Positions 1-9,037 of a stretch of 64,000 bases of DNA are shown here, in pieces. The stretch's first letter is position 1, and every line of letters begins with the position of its first letter. The notes under the pieces were generated by a model. The model ran no database searches. It saw nothing but the letters and a program-made list of their open reading frames with translations, and had not been told where the DNA came from. Made by a program: the position numbers and the translations under genes. Source of the stretch: Pisciglobus halotolerans (GTDB lineage Bacteria > Bacillota > Bacilli > Lactobacillales > Carnobacteriaceae); the NCBI RefSeq assembly GCF_900113675.1, contig NZ_FOQE01000001.1, positions 78,407-142,406 of the forward strand, in the 5' to 3' direction.

Positions 1-10
1 CTCCTAAATA

Positions 11-35
11 GGTGTGAAGTTCTTGCCTTCACCCC
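11..35 (-). promoter_or_regulatory. Hairpin in the leader of the gene beyond the left edge
   Basis: On the minus strand GGTGAAGG and CTTCACACC can pair around a short loop. The hairpin lies between the sigma-D promoter and an AGGAG ribosome binding site at bases 1-5. The gene itself starts outside the window. The hairpin could stabilise the leader or tune translation; its function is inferred. Confidence 0.4.
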
Positions 36-37
36 TT

Positions 38-63
38 ATATCGGAAAGAACGGTAGTGAATTA
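38..63 (-). promoter_or_regulatory. Sigma-D (sigma-28) type promoter, probably for flagellin
   Basis: The minus strand reads TAAT, 14 bases, then TCCGATAT. This matches the flagellar sigma-D pattern TAAA-N15-GCCGATAT closely. It points out of the window to the left, with AGGAG at bases 1-5 as a ribosome binding site. A strong late flagellar gene such as hag/fliC is expected next, but it is not visible. Confidence 0.7.
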
Positions 64-87
64 AGCAGTAAGCTTATTTTTTTCCTC

Positions 88-116
88 AAAAAAAAGACTA
101 TCTATTAAAGATAGTC
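88..116 (-). terminator. Intrinsic terminator at the end of flgL
   Basis: GACTATCT and AGATAGTC pair around a 5-base loop and are followed on the minus strand by eight T. The flgL stop codon (bases 105-107) lies in the loop and the stem. The late flagellar operon therefore ends here, and the next gene has its own promoter. Confidence 0.85.
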
Positions 117-1031
117 CAAAATGCTAGTTGATAAAATTTTGGTTCCCATAGCTAGAGAAGCTTGGTAAGCTGTTTGCTCCATCGTATACTGCATAAATTT
201 TTCTGCTAAGTCAATGTCTTGTTTCTCAGAACGGATCGATTCCAAGTTCAAGCTATTGGTTTCATTTCTTTCTTGAGCAGCTGTCAAACGGTTATAAATC
301 GTTCCCGTTTCTGAGCGCATGGTAACGATATTATCAATTTCTTTGTCTGCACGTGCCAACAAATCTCCAGATAGTGCTTTTGTATCATTGGCGTCTAGGG
401 CTGTTAAAACATCTGATAGAAAAGTCCCTATGTTACTTGGTTTCTCAGCTGAGCCTTGTTCATTCATCAATTCACGACCATCAGTTTTTAAGCTGATAGA
501 GACACCAGCAGCAATTTCTCTCGTCAGCTTTCCGCTTCCATTAGCAGTACCATTGTATTGAATGCCCGTGAACTCACCATTTTCTTTCACTACTTCAAAT
601 GGTTTGGTCGTCGTATTCATCCCGGCAAAAACATACTTGCCGCCAAAGTTAGTATTTAATGCGTCAGTCAAAGTGTAGATCTCTGCTTCGACTTCTTTTT
701 TAATAATTTGGCGATTATCATCATTCATAGTATCACTCGCTGCTTGCTGTACCAGTGTACGTATACGCTGCATGGCTTCTGTTGCATGATTCAAGGCAGA
801 GTCTTGAACATTTGTAAAATCGATCGTGTCTTTGATCGTCGTTTTGTAACCGTCATTTTGAATCAGGCTGTTGTTTAAGTCTAAAATTTGCGAAACTTTC
901 ATTGGATCATCAGAAGGTCGATTGACCTCCTTCAAAGAAGAAAGTTGTTCTTGATATTTTTGGACGTTCGACATATTTTTATGTAAATTATTTAGAAAAC
1001 TTGATGCCATATAGGAATCTGTTACCCGCAT
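105..1031 (-). CDS. flgL: Flagellar hook-filament junction protein FlgL
   Basis: FlgL (HAP3) joins the hook-associated protein FlgK to the flagellin filament outside the cell. The 308-residue protein has the flagellin-like conserved ends of the family: an N-terminal helical region starting MRVTDSYMASSFLNNLH, and a C-terminal helix with EKFMQYTMEQTAYQASLAMG. Its length is normal. It starts 3 bases after flgK ends, with GGGGGTG as ribosome binding site, and is the last gene of flgM-flgN-flgK-flgL. Family assignment is firm. Expression is expected to depend on the sigma-D promoter upstream of flgM. Confidence 0.93.
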   Translation of the reverse strand: MRVTDSYMASSFLNNLHKNMSNVQKYQEQLSSLKEVNRPSDDPMKVSQILDLNNSLIQNDGYKTTIKDTIDFTNVQDSALNHATEAMQRIRTLVQQAASDTMNDDNRQIIKKEVEAEIYTLTDALNTNFGGKYVFAGMNTTTKPFEVVKENGEFTGIQYNGTANGSGKLTREIAAGVSISLKTDGRELMNEQGSAEKPSNIGTFLSDVLTALDANDTKALSGDLLARADKEIDNIVTMRSETGTIYNRLTAAQERNETNSLNLESIRSEKQDIDLAEKFMQYTMEQTAYQASLAMGTKILSTSILDYL

Positions 1032-1034
1032 CTA

Positions 1035-2462
1035 CTACACCCCCGTTCGATTGATCAGTGTATCTAGCATTTCTGCGATCGTTGAAATCATTCTGGAGTT
1101 CGCTTGAAAAGCACTTTGATATTGGATCATATTGGTGACTTCTTCGTTGATCGACACTCCAGAAACGGATGTCCGTCTTTGGTTCAGCAATTGAACTAAG
1201 TCACTTTGACTCTCTGCATTGCTATTGGCTTGATTTGCAACGATTCCTAATTCTGTAACGATCGTGTTGTAACGATTGGTAACAGAAGAACCCTCTTGTT
1301 GGTTTTCAATCGACATTTTATCGCTATCGTACTTCAAGTCACTAGCAGGATAGGTTAATGTTGTGTGCTGCAAAGCGGCAATCGCTTGTGCACGTGTTCC
1401 ATCTCCATCTGTTGGATGTTCAATATCCTTACCAGCATGAATCAATTCTGGTTTCTCTGAAAGGATTTTTGAAACAGAGATATTTTTAGCGTATTCAGTC
1501 GTGCCGCCTAAGTCAAAAATCGGCTGATTCGTTTCGTCGCCATCACCATGAACCGTATTGACAGCTGTAGCAAAAGTATAAGCAAAATCATTTAAGGATT
1601 GCGTTTGTTCATCCATAATGGCCAAAGCTTCCTGGTTACCTTTGATCGTACCTGCTTTTAACGTCATCTCTTTTGACGTTCCATCTTCATGGACCACTGA
1701 AATAGCGCCCGATGATGAAGCGGCCAACTGTTGACTCCCGCTTTTTGTTAAGATATCTTCTCCATCTACAGAGACAGAAGCACGATGCAAATCATCTATC
1801 TGAACCGTAACATCAGCGACACCAGCTAATTCAAATAACAGTTGATCCTGTTTGTCATAAAGATCGTTTGGCGTTTCACCGCTTGATACGGCATGCGCGA
1901 TTTGTCCATTTAATGTATTGAGCTGATCGATTTTCGTATTGAAATCTTTAACACCGGTCTGGATATCTTTGATAGTCGCCTGTTGCAAACTTTCAATCTG
2001 CGTCGCCATATGGTTAAGGGTATCAGCCAATGTTTCCGAATGCTGCACAACAGTCGTTTTTGCGGATGTCAATTCTGGGTTTGAGCTTAAATAGGTCCAC
2101 GACGAGAAAACATTGCTGATATCGGTACTTAGACCTGTACCGGACAGCTCATCAAAGACAGATTCCAGCTGGCTCAATGCATCAGACTTCTGGCTATATT
2201 TATTCAGATTGGCATTTTCATTACGTAATTGTTCAGTTACAGCCTCATCAACCACCCGCACGATACCTGAAACTTTTGCACCTGTCCCAAGATAGCCAAC
2301 ACCTGCTTGATAATAAGGGTTATTGGCGGTAATTTTGACTTGTTGTCGAGTATAGCCTTCTGTATTCGCATTTGAGACATTATGACTAACGGTCTGTAAA
2401 GCCGTTTGCGTCGTCTTTAATCCGCTAGTTGCCGAGTTGAGTGATCCAAATAATCCTGACAT
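1035..2462 (-). CDS. flgK: Flagellar hook-associated protein FlgK
   Basis: FlgK (HAP1) is the first junction protein on the distal end of the flagellar hook. The N-terminus carries the flagellar rod/hook motif (SATSGLKTTQTALQTVSHNVSNANTEGYTRQ starts near residue 11, with NVSNANTEGYTRQ the diagnostic part). The C-terminus has GVSINEEVTNMIQYQSAFQA, typical of FlgK. At 475 residues it is near the usual size. The ribosome binding site is AAAGGAG, 6 bases before ATG. It lies 12 bases downstream of the FlgN-like gene and just ahead of flgL. Confidence 0.95.
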   Translation of the reverse strand: MSGLFGSLNSATSGLKTTQTALQTVSHNVSNANTEGYTRQQVKITANNPYYQAGVGYLGTGAKVSGIVRVVDEAVTEQLRNENANLNKYSQKSDALSQLESVFDELSGTGLSTDISNVFSSWTYLSSNPELTSAKTTVVQHSETLADTLNHMATQIESLQQATIKDIQTGVKDFNTKIDQLNTLNGQIAHAVSSGETPNDLYDKQDQLLFELAGVADVTVQIDDLHRASVSVDGEDILTKSGSQQLAASSSGAISVVHEDGTSKEMTLKAGTIKGNQEALAIMDEQTQSLNDFAYTFATAVNTVHGDGDETNQPIFDLGGTTEYAKNISVSKILSEKPELIHAGKDIEHPTDGDGTRAQAIAALQHTTLTYPASDLKYDSDKMSIENQQEGSSVTNRYNTIVTELGIVANQANSNAESQSDLVQLLNQRRTSVSGVSINEEVTNMIQYQSAFQANSRMISTIAEMLDTLINRTGV

Positions 2463-2474
2463 CTTTTTACTCCT

Positions 2475-2843
2475 TTAAATCGATTGATTGATGAGATTGG
2501 GATGCTTTGATGCAGCATAAGTCCCTTTTTTCGAGTACGTATGACCTGACTTTTTCGCAGTTTTACTGATAGCATCCAGCACGCCTTCTTGAAATTGCAA
2601 AGCTTGTTTTGTCAGCATCAAATTGGTTTCTTGCAATTCTTGTATCTTTCGTACATCCTCAACTACTTCTTGCTCAGTCATATCAGACGGATCCAATTCC
2701 TGCATCATTTTTAAGAAGCTTTGCTTTTCTTTGACGATCTCTTCAATTTGCTGACCATCATTTTTAATCAATGCTGTCTTTTCTACTTTTAACAAAGCCA
2801 GAAACTGCTGCAATATTTCTTTTAGATTTGTTGATGATTTCAT
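2475..2843 (-). CDS. flgN: FlgN-like flagellar export chaperone
   Basis: FlgN chaperones FlgK and FlgL to the flagellar export gate. The 122-residue protein is almost wholly helical in character, rich in Glu, Lys and Gln, and has the LLKVEKTALIKNDGQQIEEIVKEK pattern of FlgN family proteins near residue 17 (split here only for naming). Identification rests mainly on this helical pattern and on its place between flgM and flgK, where flgN lies in Bacillus. A ribosome binding site AAGGAAGGG precedes ATG at slightly long spacing. Confidence 0.8.
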   Translation of the reverse strand: MKSSTNLKEILQQFLALLKVEKTALIKNDGQQIEEIVKEKQSFLKMMQELDPSDMTEQEVVEDVRKIQELQETNLMLTKQALQFQEGVLDAISKTAKKSGHTYSKKGTYAASKHPNLINQSI

Positions 2844-2850
2844 GCTATCT

Positions 2851-3144
2851 CTAACCCTTCCTTTGTTTGTTCATTTCAGAAACCATACCTTCAGCAATTT
2901 TTTCAGGAGAAACTTCATATGTTCCTTCCATCACAGCTTTTTTGATTTCTTCTACACGTGCACTAAAAGCAGTGGAACTAGTTGAGCTGGCTGCCTGTCT
3001 AGCTGCTTCAGAGATATCAACTGTTACAGCCTCTTCTTTTACGGTTGACGTTTCCTCTATCTTATTCATTACTTTATTTTCTTTTAATTCTTTATTATAG
3101 CGGAGATTGTTGATGTATTGGTTGTAGCCATTTCCAATTTTCAT
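2851..3144 (-). CDS. flgM: Anti-sigma-D factor FlgM
   Basis: FlgM binds sigma-D and blocks late flagellar transcription until the hook is complete, when it is exported. The 97-residue protein has the typical FlgM layout: a disordered N-terminal half (MKIGNGYNQYINNL), then VTVDISEAARQAA, and a C-terminal sigma-binding helix region with RVEEIKKAVMEGTYEV and PEKIAEGMV. It starts after an excellent GGGAGG site and is the first gene of its operon, directly under a sigma-D promoter. That gives the classic feedback arrangement. Confidence 0.9.
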   Translation of the reverse strand: MKIGNGYNQYINNLRYNKELKENKVMNKIEETSTVKEEAVTVDISEAARQAASSTSSTAFSARVEEIKKAVMEGTYEVSPEKIAEGMVSEMNKQRKG

Positions 3145-3227
3145 CTTTGGTCCTCCCTTTCTATCTTGTCTTTATTTCTATTTTGTCCATTACTCATTCA
3201 TTAAGACGTTTTCTGTCTTCATCTCTT

Positions 3228-3254
3228 TTATCGGTCATCAGCAACAAAAGTTTA
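3228..3254 (-). promoter_or_regulatory. Sigma-D promoter of flgM-flgN-flgK-flgL
   Basis: On the minus strand TAAA (3254-3251), exactly 15 bases, then ACCGATAA (3235-3228). This is a near-consensus flagellar sigma-28 promoter about 84 bases upstream of flgM. A T-rich and A-rich stretch (3145-3320) surrounds it; nothing else was recognised in that gap. Confidence 0.85.
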
Positions 3255-3322
3255 ACACATTTTTTTAGATTAGCTACTAAAAGAAAGAGAATATATCAAA
3301 ATTGAAGCTTTTTTGACTTTAT

Positions 3323-3356
3323 AAAAAAAGGACCAGCCTTAGCTGATCCTTTTTTT
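3323..3356 (-). terminator. Intrinsic terminator of the chemotaxis operon
   Basis: GGATCAGC and GCTGGTCC pair on the minus strand (one G-U wobble) around a 4-base loop, followed by seven T. It lies 142 bases after the fliY stop and upstream of the flgM promoter, so it separates the two flagellar operons. Bases 3357-3498 hold no other recognised signal. Confidence 0.85.
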
Positions 3357-3498
3357 AAATAGATATCTTCTATATTACAAGTTCAAACACAAGCGAGCAG
3401 TTGAGACGGTTGTTATCTTATTTTTTATCGCGATTTGCAATTGTAACTCATGTCGCTCCTAACAGAGACACAATTTTACTGCCTTTACCATGCCACAA

Positions 3499-4581
3499 TT
3501 ATTTTAAGTTTCGGATGCGTTGCTCTTGGCTAAGAATATTAGTGATCCGAATGCCAAAGCTTTCGTTGATCACAACAACTTCTCCTTCTGCGATCAATTT
3601 GCCGTTAACATAGATTTCTAAAGGTTCGTCCGTCATTTTGTCAAGTTCGACAACTGAACCAGTGCCTAAAGATAGAATGTCTTTGATGGTCTTTTTACTT
3701 TCGCCGAGAACGACACTGAAATCAAGCGAAACGTCCATGATCAGATCCAAATTCTTATTAGCTGTTGCAGCATCGTTGTGACTCAATTCTTGAAAAGCTG
3801 GTTTTTGGACTGTAAATCTTTGTTCTGATTCATTTACCGGTTCTGGTGCCATTTCTATCTTAGGTGAAGCTGTCGGCTGGTCTGACGTATGACCGCTGAC
3901 AACTTCTGCTTGATCAGAAAGCATTGCCGCTTCGATATTACGGACAGTATCCAGCGCAAAGATTTGCATGATTTCGCTGTGTAAAATACCTTCAACATCT
4001 AAATTGAAAGCAATTTTGCAAATCCCTTCATCTTTTAAGATCAAATCGTTATCGATATCTTGCTTATCGCTCCAAACGACTACTTTCGGTGGATGGATAT
4101 CGATCACTTTATCCAACATCGTAGCCATTGCTGTTGAAGCAGAACCAATCATTTGATTCATCACTTCTTTGACCGCACTTAATTCTAGTTCAGTAAGCTT
4201 TGTCGTTTGCGTTTTTCCGTCGCCGCCCATCATTAAATCAGCAATGATCGCTGCATCATCTGTATCCATCATGAGCATGTTTGTTCCAACAAGTCCCGCT
4301 TTAAATTCAACAGTCGTTACGACTTTTGGTGTGTTGCTCTGAGCAATGATCGTTTCAAAATCGGTACAGGTCACACGCGGCGTTGTAATCAAGACTTGGT
4401 GGTTTAAATTTTTGGATAAAGCTGTAGCAGCTTGCGACATAGAAATATTGCCGACTTCTCCAATGATATCAGTCTGCTGCTGCGTTAAGGTATGTAAAGG
4501 CTGTTCTTTTGGTGTTTCCGGTTCTGCATGTCCGCTTAGTAACCGGTCAATTTCTTCTTGTGATAATTGGTCACTACTCAT
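3499..4581 (-). CDS. fliY: Flagellar switch protein FliY (CheC phosphatase plus FliN domain)
   Basis: FliY is the C-ring switch protein of Gram-positive bacteria and dephosphorylates CheY-P. The 360-residue protein begins with an EIDRLL CheY-binding segment like that of FliM. It then has two CheC-type phosphatase motifs (GEVGNISMSQAATALS near 41 and ELSAVKEVMNQMIGSA near 133). A Glu/Pro-rich linker is followed by a C-terminal FliN domain from about residue 280 (LIMDVSLDFSVVLGES, then GSVVELDK and EGEVVVINESFGIRIT). It overlaps fliM by 8 bases and ends the operon. The key E-x2-N residues are present in both motifs. Confidence 0.92.
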   Translation of the reverse strand: MSSDQLSQEEIDRLLSGHAEPETPKEQPLHTLTQQQTDIIGEVGNISMSQAATALSKNLNHQVLITTPRVTCTDFETIIAQSNTPKVVTTVEFKAGLVGTNMLMMDTDDAAIIADLMMGGDGKTQTTKLTELELSAVKEVMNQMIGSASTAMATMLDKVIDIHPPKVVVWSDKQDIDNDLILKDEGICKIAFNLDVEGILHSEIMQIFALDTVRNIEAAMLSDQAEVVSGHTSDQPTASPKIEMAPEPVNESEQRFTVQKPAFQELSHNDAATANKNLDLIMDVSLDFSVVLGESKKTIKDILSLGTGSVVELDKMTDEPLEIYVNGKLIAEGEVVVINESFGIRITNILSQEQRIRNLK

Positions 4582-5572
4582 TTGCCGTTTCTCCTCCTAT
4601 ATATTGTAAAATTTCAATGGCCATATTTTTCCCTTTGACACCTGGTTTGACGAGGCAATACGGCAAATGTTCAATAGACATCACTAATGGCTGCGATGTT
4701 TTGCCATCCAATTGAATAATGTCCCCATCTTCTAACTGCAAGAAATTTTCCAGCGGCATCTCTGTCTGTCCTAATAAGACTTCAGTATTGACTTTTACAT
4801 CTTGCAGGTTGCTTTCTAATGCTTCATTCTCTGTGTGATCGATTTCCTTCCCACCATGGAACCAATTGCGGAAGCTCAGCTTGTCCAAGATCGTTTCAAA
4901 GAATAAATAAGGAATACACAGATTAATAAAGGTTTTGCTTCCCATCAACTCTGTCGTAAAAGTTGTTAAAACGATCGGTTCATTCGGCGACATATTTTGC
5001 AGCATTTGAGCATTCGTTTCCATCGCTTCTAATGAAACATCCAAATCAATAATATCCGACCAAGCTGCTTGAAAAGCTTGTGCTAGGTTTTTACCAACGT
5101 CTTCCAATAGGGCGAATTCAATTTCTGTAAAGCTGTCTTTATCCGTCGCTTCAGCACTAGTAATTTCTTGAGAACTGCCGCACAACAGTTCAACCAGCTG
5201 TAAACAGACTTGTGGATTGACTTCGATAACTTGCACACCTTCTAATGGTTCGGCATGTAAAACGTTCAGCAGCGTAAATCGCGGAACAGAATGAACGAAC
5301 TCGTCAAAGCTGATCTGCTCGATCGATGCGAGCTGCAAAGTCACACCTGAGCGAACTTGTGTAGAAAGAATATTGCTTGTGATTTTAGCAAACTCTTCAA
5401 AAATCATGCTGAGCATGCTGATATATTCCTTTGATAAACGTACTGGCCGGCGAAAGTCATACTCTTTGATCTTCGGTTTTTCAGCTTCTTCTAAAACTTT
5501 TTCATCGATCTCGCCGCTTTCAACAGCTGCCAGCAAAGAGTCGATTTCTTGTTGTGATAAGACTTGTGTCAC
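4574..5572 (-). CDS. fliM: Flagellar motor switch protein FliM
   Basis: FliM is the C-ring protein that binds CheY-P and reverses the motor. The 332-residue protein opens with LSQQEIDSLLAAV, the CheY-P binding segment. A central CheC-like domain without phosphatase residues follows, then a C-terminal SpoA/FliN-like domain (VNTEVLLGQTEMPLENFLQL). Length is normal. It overlaps cheW by 4 bases (ATGA type) and fliY by 8 bases, so the three are translationally coupled. Confidence 0.94.
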   Translation of the reverse strand: MTQVLSQQEIDSLLAAVESGEIDEKVLEEAEKPKIKEYDFRRPVRLSKEYISMLSMIFEEFAKITSNILSTQVRSGVTLQLASIEQISFDEFVHSVPRFTLLNVLHAEPLEGVQVIEVNPQVCLQLVELLCGSSQEITSAEATDKDSFTEIEFALLEDVGKNLAQAFQAAWSDIIDLDVSLEAMETNAQMLQNMSPNEPIVLTTFTTELMGSKTFINLCIPYLFFETILDKLSFRNWFHGGKEIDHTENEALESNLQDVKVNTEVLLGQTEMPLENFLQLEDGDIIQLDGKTSQPLVMSIEHLPYCLVKPGVKGKNMAIEILQYIGGETANE

Positions 5573-5988
5573 GATTCTCCCTCACTTTTAGGTATTAACC
5601 CATCTAACTGGATAAGACTGGCAATTTCTCCTTTCACAGATAGGATACCAGCGATCTTGCTCGTCTCTTTTTGATCGACTTGCTTGATTTCTGATGCTTC
5701 AATCTCAGTCACTGCCAAAATCTCATCAACCATAAACGCCATTTTCCCATCGGCATTTTTCATAATGATGCTGTTATTGTAACACATTTCTTCCATACCA
5801 CTAGATGGATACAGCAATTGTTGCAAATTGATCAAACTTATGATCTCCCCACGTAAATTGATCAAACCTTGGATCCACTTTGGTGCTGTAGGGACAGCTT
5901 TCCAAACCAACTGTTTTGTCATTTCTTCCGTGTGGCTTGCATCTAATGCAAAAACCTTTTCATTTAGCTTAAAGGTGATAATCTGCAT
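5569..5988 (-). CDS. cheW: CheW coupling protein, copy 1
   Basis: CheW links chemoreceptors to the CheA kinase at the membrane arrays. The 139-residue protein is a single CheW domain: QIITFKLNEKVFALD at the start, a conserved WIQGLINLRGEIISLINL segment near 43-60, and a C-terminal SVKGEIASLIQLD strand. Ribosome binding site GGAGGAG lies 7 bases before ATG. It sits between cheY and fliM. A second CheW-like gene lies further upstream in the same operon. Confidence 0.93.
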   Translation of the reverse strand: MQIITFKLNEKVFALDASHTEEMTKQLVWKAVPTAPKWIQGLINLRGEIISLINLQQLLYPSSGMEEMCYNNSIIMKNADGKMAFMVDEILAVTEIEASEIKQVDQKETSKIAGILSVKGEIASLIQLDGLIPKSEGES

Positions 5989-6001
5989 CTCTTCTCCTCC
6001 G

Positions 6002-6364
6002 CTACTGGGTAACTTTATCGAGTGCTTGAATCACACGGCTGCTGTCAAAAGGTTTCACGATAAAATCAAGTGCTCCGGCACGAATAGCATCCATTACCAT
6101 CGATTGTTGTCCCATTGCACTGCACATCACAACTTTAGCCCCGGCATCAACCGCCTTGATTCCTTTTAACGCTTCAACACCATCCATTTCCGGCATCGTG
6201 ATATCCATCGTCACGATATCCGGTTGTTCAGCTTTATACTTTTCGATGGCATCAGCACCATTTTCAGCTTCTGCTACAACGGAATAGCCATTCTTTTCTA
6301 GAATATCTTTCAATTTCATTCTCATAAATGCTGCGTCATCAACGATCAATACTTTTTTTGACAT
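6002..6364 (-). CDS. cheY: Chemotaxis response regulator CheY
   Basis: Single receiver domain of 120 residues that carries the chemotaxis signal from CheA to the motor. It shows the acidic pair VDDAAFMRMKL, the phospho-acceptor Asp in VTMDITMPEMDG, a Ser/Thr in VVMCSAMGQ and the conserved Lys in FIVKPF. The start used is the ATG at 6364, preceded by AGGGGAAG. A longer reading adds eight residues upstream but covers this ribosome binding site, so it is not preferred. Confidence 0.93.
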   Translation of the reverse strand: MSKKVLIVDDAAFMRMKLKDILEKNGYSVVAEAENGADAIEKYKAEQPDIVTMDITMPEMDGVEALKGIKAVDAGAKVVMCSAMGQQSMVMDAIRAGALDFIVKPFDSSRVIQALDKVTQ

Positions 6365-6384
6365 CTTTTCTTCCCCTTTCAATT

Positions 6385-6981
6385 TCAAACGCCCAACAAG
6401 GCAAACAATTTCTCTAAATTTCTTGATTGCGGTACATAATATAAAGAAGATTCTACGCGATTACCCATATAAAAAAATTCTAATTTGATGATCAAAATCG
6501 TATCGTCATATTGCCCTTGCTCCAAATAGACACTACTTACTATGGAGCCAAACAAATCACGTGTCAATAGCGGGACAGAAGAAAGCAACTGCAGATCCAA
6601 CAATTTTGTGACAGCGTTCAAAAAGGCGTTCACGATGATATTGACCAGCTCTTTTAAAGCTGAATTCGTCATTTCTTCATCAGCTGCTATATCAACTGGC
6701 AGCATCATCTTTGCGACATCATTTAAATCTTCCTGCTTGCCGACAAAGAGGAAAGCTCCAGGTGCATCGCCTAAGATCTTTGTTAAGACCGCTTTGACGA
6801 TCGTGTCTTCTGTCATGATTTGCTCAAAAATTTCTTCATACGATAATGCTTCGATCACCGGGACTGTCATGTGAACTGGCTTTTCGATCAACTGAGAAAT
6901 ACTCGTTGCTGCATGTCCTCCCCCAATATTGATCACTTCTTTTAATGCATCCAACTGCTTTTCACTATATGGTTTGGACAT
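6385..6981 (-). CDS. cheC: CheY-P phosphatase CheC
   Basis: CheC removes phosphate from CheY-P and interacts with CheD in adaptation. Both phosphatase motifs are visible: LDALKEVINIGGGHAATS near the N-terminus and SALKELVNIIVNAFLNAV around residues 105-125. The ATG at 6981 gives MSKPYSEKQLD and is preceded by GGTGA; an upstream in-frame ATG at 7023 lies deep inside cheA and is unlikely. The gene overlaps the end of cheA by 17 bases. CheC, CheD and FliY together indicate Bacillus-type rather than E. coli-type adaptation. Confidence 0.9.
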   Translation of the reverse strand: MSKPYSEKQLDALKEVINIGGGHAATSISQLIEKPVHMTVPVIEALSYEEIFEQIMTEDTIVKAVLTKILGDAPGAFLFVGKQEDLNDVAKMMLPVDIAADEEMTNSALKELVNIIVNAFLNAVTKLLDLQLLSSVPLLTRDLFGSIVSSVYLEQGQYDDTILIIKLEFFYMGNRVESSLYYVPQSRNLEKLFALLGV

Positions 6982-9019
6982 GCTGTTCACCGACACTTTC
7001 ATTGGCAATAGCAGTGACATCAAGGATCAGCACGATCTCACCATTTCCAAGAACCGTTGCGCCTAAGTATTTATTGACATCCTTCAATTCTTTGCCGAGC
7101 TTTTTAATCACGATTTCTTGCTGCTTCACCAACTCGTTGACAGACAGTGCATAACGGTACTCACCGAGCTGGACAAGAACCAAGTGCTGGATCGATTGCT
7201 CCTGTTGGGACAAATCTAATTCATTTTTCAACCAAATGACTGGTACAGGCTCGTCTTCGCGAACATACAAGCTGCGGCCGTAAGTTTCTACAATGTCTCC
7301 AGCTTGGACTTCTACAACTTTTTCAATAATGTCTAACGGGATCGCAAATGTCTCAGTCTCAACTTTTACCAACAACGAATCAATGATCGATAACGTCAAC
7401 GGCAGATTGATTTTGAATATAGAACCTTTATCAACTTCACTGATGATTTCAATTGTTCCGCCTAATGAACTGATTTTTTGTTTCACCACATCCATTCCCA
7501 CGCCGCGACCTGAGATATTGGTCACTTCTTTTGCTGTTGAAAAACCAGGATGAAAAATCAACTGCTGTAGTTCCTTTTCATTCAACCCTTCAGTTGCGAT
7601 TCCTTTGTGCTCAGCGCTTTCTTTAATGGTTTGCGGATCGATTCCTTTACCATCATCTTTGACCATCAAGACGACGCGATTGCCTTCTTGATAAGCTGTG
7701 ACTTGGATCAACCCTTCTGGATCTTTCCCCAATTCTTTACGTCTTTCCGCCGGTTCTATTCCATGATCAGCCGAGTTGCGAAGGAGATGGATCAACGGTT
7801 CACCCAATTCGGAAACGACTGTGCGATCAAGTTCAGTATCTTCGCCTTCGATCACTAGTCGAAATGTCTTTCCTAGTTCCTTTCCTAGATCCCTTACCAT
7901 ACGCGGGAAACTAGTCATTACAGTACTGACTGGCTGCAAACGGATCTTCAAAACAAGATCTTGCAGTTCTGTTGTGATCCGGGCCACCTGTTCTAACGGC
8001 TCCCGCATTTCAAAGATTTCATGCTGCTTCGTCAAATCTTCTAAACGCGTGCGATGGATCAGCAGCTCTGAAACAGCATTTAAGAAATCGTCCAATTTTT
8101 GGATATCGACACGGATCGAATGATTCCCAGCCATTGGTTTAGATGAGCTTTTTTTCTTCGCAGCTTTTCCTTGGTCCTTGATTGGTTCTCTCGCTTCCTC
8201 TTTGCCTATCGAAGACGTTTCTTCAGGTTTGGCTGTCGTCTCTTCTGTCTCGCATAATGCTTCAGCCGTGACCATCTTGATCAGCACATCTTCAATTTCG
8301 CTATTGTCTTTAGCGGCTGCTTCGATGGTTTCCATGTTATCTTTGGTCAGCAGCAGCAACTTGAACACTGAACCAAAATCTTCATTTTCCAGAATCTCTG
8401 CATGTGGTTCTGAATATAAAATATCTCCATGCTGCTCCAGCTTGCTCATTACAAGAAAAACACGGGCATTTTTCATCATGCTGCTGTCTTCGATTTTAAC
8501 TGCTAGTGAAAAAACTTGGTAACCCTCTGCCGCAGCTGCTTGGATAACCTCCATATCTGCCATTTCGATGCTTTGCAGCTCAGTATTCCATTGTTCAGCC
8601 GGCATCACTTCTTCTTTTTCTTCTTCTGCCGTTGTCCCTTCTGCAGCATGATTCAATCGATCCAATAATGCACTGACATCTCTTTCGTCATCTATGCCAC
8701 TTTGCAAATCTGCTTCAATATCAGATAACGTATCTAGACAATCAAAGATCAAAGCAATTGTTTTTTTGTCCGCTTTAATGGTCTGCGACTTGAGTAAGTC
8801 AAAAATATTTTCCAATTTGTGAGTCAACTTAGCCATAGCGTCAAAGCCCATTGTAGCTGCCATACCTTTTAACGTATGGGCTGAACGAAAGATTTCATTC
8901 AGGATCTCCAAGTCTGTTGGGTCCTCTTCCAATTCAAGGACACGATCGTTCAATACCTGTAAATGCACAGCCGTCTCTTCAAAGAAAACTTCGAGGTATT
9001 TACTATTGTCATCCGTCAT
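6965..9019 (-). CDS. cheA: Chemotaxis histidine kinase CheA
   Basis: CheA autophosphorylates in receptor arrays and passes phosphate to CheY and CheB. The 684 residues hold an HPt domain with phospho-His 48 (SAHTLKGMAA), a CheY-binding P2 region and an acidic and basic linker near 255-300. Next is a dimerisation helix pair, an HATPase domain (HLLRNSADHGIEPAERR, DDGKGID, ISGRGVGMDVV) and a C-terminal CheW-like domain. Ribosome binding site is AGGAGGAAG. All catalytic boxes appear intact. Confidence 0.96.
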   Translation of the reverse strand: MTDDNSKYLEVFFEETAVHLQVLNDRVLELEEDPTDLEILNEIFRSAHTLKGMAATMGFDAMAKLTHKLENIFDLLKSQTIKADKKTIALIFDCLDTLSDIEADLQSGIDDERDVSALLDRLNHAAEGTTAEEEKEEVMPAEQWNTELQSIEMADMEVIQAAAAEGYQVFSLAVKIEDSSMMKNARVFLVMSKLEQHGDILYSEPHAEILENEDFGSVFKLLLLTKDNMETIEAAAKDNSEIEDVLIKMVTAEALCETEETTAKPEETSSIGKEEAREPIKDQGKAAKKKSSSKPMAGNHSIRVDIQKLDDFLNAVSELLIHRTRLEDLTKQHEIFEMREPLEQVARITTELQDLVLKIRLQPVSTVMTSFPRMVRDLGKELGKTFRLVIEGEDTELDRTVVSELGEPLIHLLRNSADHGIEPAERRKELGKDPEGLIQVTAYQEGNRVVLMVKDDGKGIDPQTIKESAEHKGIATEGLNEKELQQLIFHPGFSTAKEVTNISGRGVGMDVVKQKISSLGGTIEIISEVDKGSIFKINLPLTLSIIDSLLVKVETETFAIPLDIIEKVVEVQAGDIVETYGRSLYVREDEPVPVIWLKNELDLSQQEQSIQHLVLVQLGEYRYALSVNELVKQQEIVIKKLGKELKDVNKYLGATVLGNGEIVLILDVTAIANESVGEQHVQTI

Positions 9020-9037
9020 GTTTCACTCTTCCTCCTT

